From NCBI RefSeq assembly GCF_005405925.1, contig NZ_BJHV01000001.1, forward strand, positions 62,001 through 126,000: 64,000 nucleotides of DNA, given 5' to 3'. Below are positions 60,452 to 64,000 of this stretch, piece by piece. The stretch is from Streptomyces antimycoticus (GTDB lineage Bacteria > Actinomycetota > Actinomycetes > Streptomycetales > Streptomycetaceae). The translations under genes and the position numbers were made by a program. Below the pieces are notes generated by a model. It was not told the origin of the DNA. It ran no database searches and was given only the letters and a program-made list of their open reading frames with translations. Numbering within the stretch: position 1 is the stretch's first letter; each line of letters begins with the position of its first letter.

Positions 60452-61257
60452 CGCTTCTCCTCGTCGGTGGTGGTCGCGTCGTCGGCGCCACGGCGGGTGA
60501 ACCGGTCGACGCCGTCACGCCAGCCGTCGTCGGTGAGGCACTGCTCGATCGCCGCCATCTCGATCCTGATGCCGCGATCGAGGTCCGTCTCGCCACCCAG
60601 GTCGACGGCCCGTTTCGTCAACTCGATCGCCAGGGGCGGAGCCTTCGCGACGGTGCCGGCGATCTCCGCGCCGGTCCGTGCCAGCCGCTCCTCGGGCACC
60701 ACCTGACAGACGACACCCAGGTCGAGGGCCTCGGTGGCGGGCATGGGGCGGCCGGTGAACAGGAGTTCCTTCGCGCGGCGCCTGCCGATGACGCGCTGCA
60801 GCCGCTGAGTGGCGCCCACCGTGCCCCAGTGCGGCTCCGGGAAGCGGAAAGTGGTGCCCTCGGCGGCGATGGCGAAGTCCGCGGCCAGGGTGATCTCTCC
60901 GCCGGATCCCACGACCGCGCCGTGCACGAGTGCGACGACGGGGCGGCGGCACCGTTCGATCGCGTCGTAGGCGGCGAACGAGGCGATACGCCTGCGGCGC
61001 ACCCAGGCGGCGTCCCGGCCGGCCCGCTCCTTGAGGTCCGCCCCGGCGCAGAACGCGGGACCCTGCGCGGACAGCAGCACCACGCGGACGGAGTCGTCGG
61101 CGTCGAGCTCCTCGAAGACCGACCGCAGCTGCCTGCACATCGGCAGATCGACGGCGTTACGGGCCCGGGGCCGGGCCAGCTCGACACGGGCGATCCCGTC
61201 AGCCACCGCACAGCGCACTCGCGGGTCCGCGGGAGTCGGCTCGTCGGTCCCGGACAT
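60448..61257 (-). CDS. Enoyl-CoA hydratase/isomerase family protein
   Basis: 269 residues from ATG 61257, one base after the CoA-transferase stop. Crotonase fold: ARVELARPRARNAVDLPMCR, GPAFCAGADLKERAG (first oxyanion segment), HGAVVGSGGEITLAADFAIA (second) and FRFPEPHWGTVG. Both glutamates equivalent to Glu144 and Glu164 of rat hydratase seem present (GGEITL and FPEP), so hydration is plausible. Confidence 0.87.
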   Translation of the reverse strand: MSGTDEPTPADPRVRCAVADGIARVELARPRARNAVDLPMCRQLRSVFEELDADDSVRVVLLSAQGPAFCAGADLKERAGRDAAWVRRRRIASFAAYDAIERCRRPVVALVHGAVVGSGGEITLAADFAIAAEGTTFRFPEPHWGTVGATQRLQRVIGRRRAKELLFTGRPMPATEALDLGVVCQVVPEERLARTGAEIAGTVAKAPPLAIELTKRAVDLGGETDLDRGIRIEMAAIEQCLTDDGWRDGVDRFTRRGADDATTTDEEKR

Positions 61258-61258
61258 T

Positions 61259-62460
61259 TCAGATCACCCCCGAGGCCCGCAGGTCCTCGATCTCGCCGCG
61301 GTCGAGCCCGGCGAGTTCCGTGAGCACCGCGTCGGTGTCGGCGCCCAGCAGCGGCGGGGCGTCGGTGTGCGGCGGCGCGCCGGTGGTCTCCCGCAGCGGG
61401 GTGCGCAGGGCACGGAAGGTGCCCTCGGTGGGATGCTCGAACTCCGCGACGACGTCCCGCGCCCGCGCGTGCGGGTCGGCCAGGGCCTCGCGGACGCCGC
61501 GCACCTCGCCGGCCGGGATGTCGGCGGCGCGCAACTCCTTGAGCAGCGGATCGCGGTCCCGTCCGGCGATCGCCGTCCGCAGGGCGGTCATCACGCGGTC
61601 GCGCCCGGCGACGCGCCCCGCGTTGTGCCGCAGACCGGGATCGGCGGCGAGGTCGTCAAGACCGAGGGCGGCGCACAGCGATGCCCAGTGCTGGTCGCTG
61701 CCGCTGATGTGCAGCCAGCCGCCGTCGGCCGTCTGGAACGCGGCGGACGGGACCCGGCCGGGGTGCTGGGTGCCGGTGCGCACCGGGTCCTCGTCCAGGG
61801 CGAACAGCCGGGCCGCGTTGAGGGCCTGCAGACTGAGCTGGACGTCCATCATGGAGACGTCGTAGTGGCGGCCGTGGCCGGAAGCGGCACGCCCGGCCAG
61901 ACCGGTGAGCGCGGCGATGACGACCCACAGCCCAGAGGTCATGTCCGCCACCGGGATCCCGGCCTTGCTGGGCGGGCCGTCCGGTTCCCCGGTCACCGCC
62001 ATGACGCCGGACAGCGCCTGGAAGACGGTGTCGTAGCCCTTGCGGGTGCGGTCGGGGCCGCTCTGCCCGAAACCGGTGGCGGACACGTACACCAGGGCCG
62101 GGTTGTCCGCGGCGAGCCGGTCGTATCCCAGTCCCAGCCGTTCCATGGCGCCGGGCAGGAAGTTCTCGACGACGACGTCGGCGCCGGTGGCGAGGCGGCG
62201 GGCGAGGTCCTGGCCGCGGGGGTCCTTGAGGTCGAGGGTGATCGAGCGTTTGCCGCGGTTGAACGCGAAGAAGTAGGCGCTCTCGCCGTGCGGCAGACGG
62301 GGCTCGAAGCCACGGGTCTCGTCGCCGCGGCCGGGGCGTTCGACCTTGATGACGGTGGCTCCCAGCTCGGCGAGAACCTGGGTGGCCATCGGGGCGGCCA
62401 GGACCCGCGAGAAGTCGAGGACGGTGATGCCGCCGAGCGGGCCGGGCGTGAGGTGCGCGC

Positions 62461-62464
<4 letters not shown>
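61259..62464 (-). CDS. CaiB/BaiF family III CoA-transferase
   Basis: 401 residues from GTG 62464, overlapping the upstream hydratase stop as GTGA; the longer open frame upstream is the antiparallel shadow of other genes. VLDFSRVLAAPMATQVLAEL, GATVIKVERPGRGDETRGFE, SAYFFAFNRGKRSITLDLKD, GQSGPDRTRKGYDTVFQALS and GIPVADMTSGLW (catalytic Asp region) define the family. It moves CoA between two carboxylic acids. Confidence 0.9.
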
Positions 62465-63231
<767 letters not shown>

Positions 63232-63282
63232 GGAAGGTTCTCCTCGGGGGGGGTGGAGTGGGGAAGCGTGCGGTGGGGCGGG

Positions 63283-64000
63283 TCAGGCGGCGGCCGCGGA
63301 GCGGGCGAAGCCTGCGCGGGCCACCATGCTGTGCAGGGGCCGGCCCAGGGCCTCCTCGCAAGCCCGGGACGCGGCGGCGAGCGCGTCGAGGTCGATGCCG
63401 GTGTCGGCTCCCATCGCGTCGAACAGGCTCACCAGGTCCTCGGTGCAGACGTTTCCGGTGAGGCCGGCTCCGTAGCCGATCCGCGACGGATGGCCGCCGA
63501 CGCCGCCCAGGGCGCTGTCGAAGTGGCGGCAGCCCGCGTCCAGGGCGGCGACCGCGTTGGCGATGGCCGTTCCGCGGGTGTTGTGGAAGTGGGCGACGAT
63601 CGGCAGCCCGGGGTGGGCCCGGTCCAGCCGGGCGAAGAGGCCGGTGACGGCCGCGGGGGTGGCGACGCCCGTGGTGTCGCCCAGGGTGACGGCATCCGCG
63701 CCGAGGTCGACGAAGCGGGCGACGTCCTCGGCGACCCGACCCGGGTCGACGGGGCCTTCGAAGGGGCAGCCGAACGCGACGGACACCACCCCGATCAGCC
63801 GGAACCGGTCGCCGGCGAGCGCGACCATCTCGGTGACCCGTTCCCACTGGTGCTCCCGCGTGGTGCGCAGGTTCTTCCGTGTGTGGCTCTCACTGGCCGA
63901 CACCAGCAGGCTCAACTCCTGCGCGCCCGCACCGCGTTCGAGGTCGGCCAGGGCGCGCTCGACGGCCCGCGGGTTGGGACACGTCGCCTTGAACGCCACA
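63283..64000 (-). CDS. Hydroxymethylglutaryl-CoA-lyase-family protein (5' end outside window)
   Basis: At least 239 residues; the start lies beyond the right edge. DRE-TIM barrel: ELSLLVSASESHTRKNLRTT, VSVAFGCPFEGPVDPGRVAE, ADAVTLGDTTGVATPAAVTG, AHFHNTRGTAIANAVAALDA (HxH metal ligands) and FDSALGGVGGHPSRIGYGAG; the Cys of the HMG-CoA lyase signature is His/Pro-rich here (GGHPS). NVCTEDLVSLFDAMG follows. It would split a 3-hydroxy-3-methylacyl-CoA or citramalyl-CoA-like ester. First visible gene of the acyl-CoA operon. Confidence 0.85.
   Translation of the reverse strand, partial: VAFKATCPNPRAVERALADLERGAGAQELSLLVSASESHTRKNLRTTREHQWERVTEMVALAGDRFRLIGVVSVAFGCPFEGPVDPGRVAEDVARFVDLGADAVTLGDTTGVATPAAVTGLFARLDRAHPGLPIVAHFHNTRGTAIANAVAALDAGCRHFDSALGGVGGHPSRIGYGAGLTGNVCTEDLVSLFDAMGADTGIDLDALAAASRACEEALGRPLHSMVARAGFARSAAAA

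Overview
The window is high-GC actinobacterial DNA and most likely comes from an accessory (arm-like) part of a Streptomyces chromosome. Pointers are strong G/C third-position bias, GTG and TTG starts, tightly coupled genes with ATGA/GTGA overlaps, F420/LLM, HxlR and CGNR families, and Streptomyces-style regulators. No rRNA, tRNA or CRISPR array was found.

Layout. (1) 1-31993 is a run of small regulator plus oxidoreductase/hydrolase cassettes. Regulators are LysR, TetR, HxlR, MarR and CGNR types. Partners are SDRs, zinc-free quinone-oxidoreductase-like MDRs, an EthD protein, SnoaL/NTF2 proteins, an LLM oxidoreductase, a DsbA-like protein, an azoreductase, alpha/beta hydrolase and metallo-beta-lactamase-fold proteins, and an iron alcohol dehydrogenase. 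Many divergent spacers carry an obvious palindromic operator. Between cassettes lie gene fossils and IS remnants (ISL3, IS256). (2) 32851-44229 is one leftward 11-gene block that reads as a complete aerobic nicotinate (vitamin B3) degradation operon of the maleamate type: NicX, NicC, an MFS transporter, a three-subunit molybdenum hydroxylase with a CoxG-like anchor, NicF, NicD, a MarR regulator and NicE. (3) 44700-50750 holds a LacI regulator, a decayed ribokinase-like gene, an NCS1 nucleobase-type permease, a large GH106-like glycosidase and an RbsD/FucU fragment; it looks like a partly decayed glycoside/nucleoside utilisation locus. (4) 51061-57656 holds small membrane, stress and secreted proteins, two TetR genes, an exported SnoaL-like protein, an SDR and further fossils. 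(5) 57846-64000 is a tightly coupled leftward acyl-CoA catabolic operon that continues past the window end: an HMG-CoA-lyase-type enzyme, enoyl-CoA hydratase, family III CoA-transferase, second enoyl-CoA hydratase, acyl-CoA ligase and a nitronate-monooxygenase-type flavoprotein.

How the nic genes would work together: nicotinate is imported by the MFS protein and hydroxylated at C6 by the Mo/Fe-S/FAD enzyme. NicC converts 6-hydroxynicotinate to 2,5-dihydroxypyridine, NicX opens the ring to N-formylmaleamate, NicD removes formate, NicF removes ammonia to give maleate, and NicE isomerises maleate to fumarate. The catalytic residues expected in NicX, NicD, NicF and NicE are all visible at the expected spacing.

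A cross-cutting oddity: at least eight otherwise well-conserved genes are broken by the apparent loss of one base inside a short G or C run, including nicF in the intact-looking nic operon. This may be sequencing or assembly error rather than decay, so these frameshifts should be read with caution. Other breaks (internal deletions, truncations, IS junctions) look like real decay.
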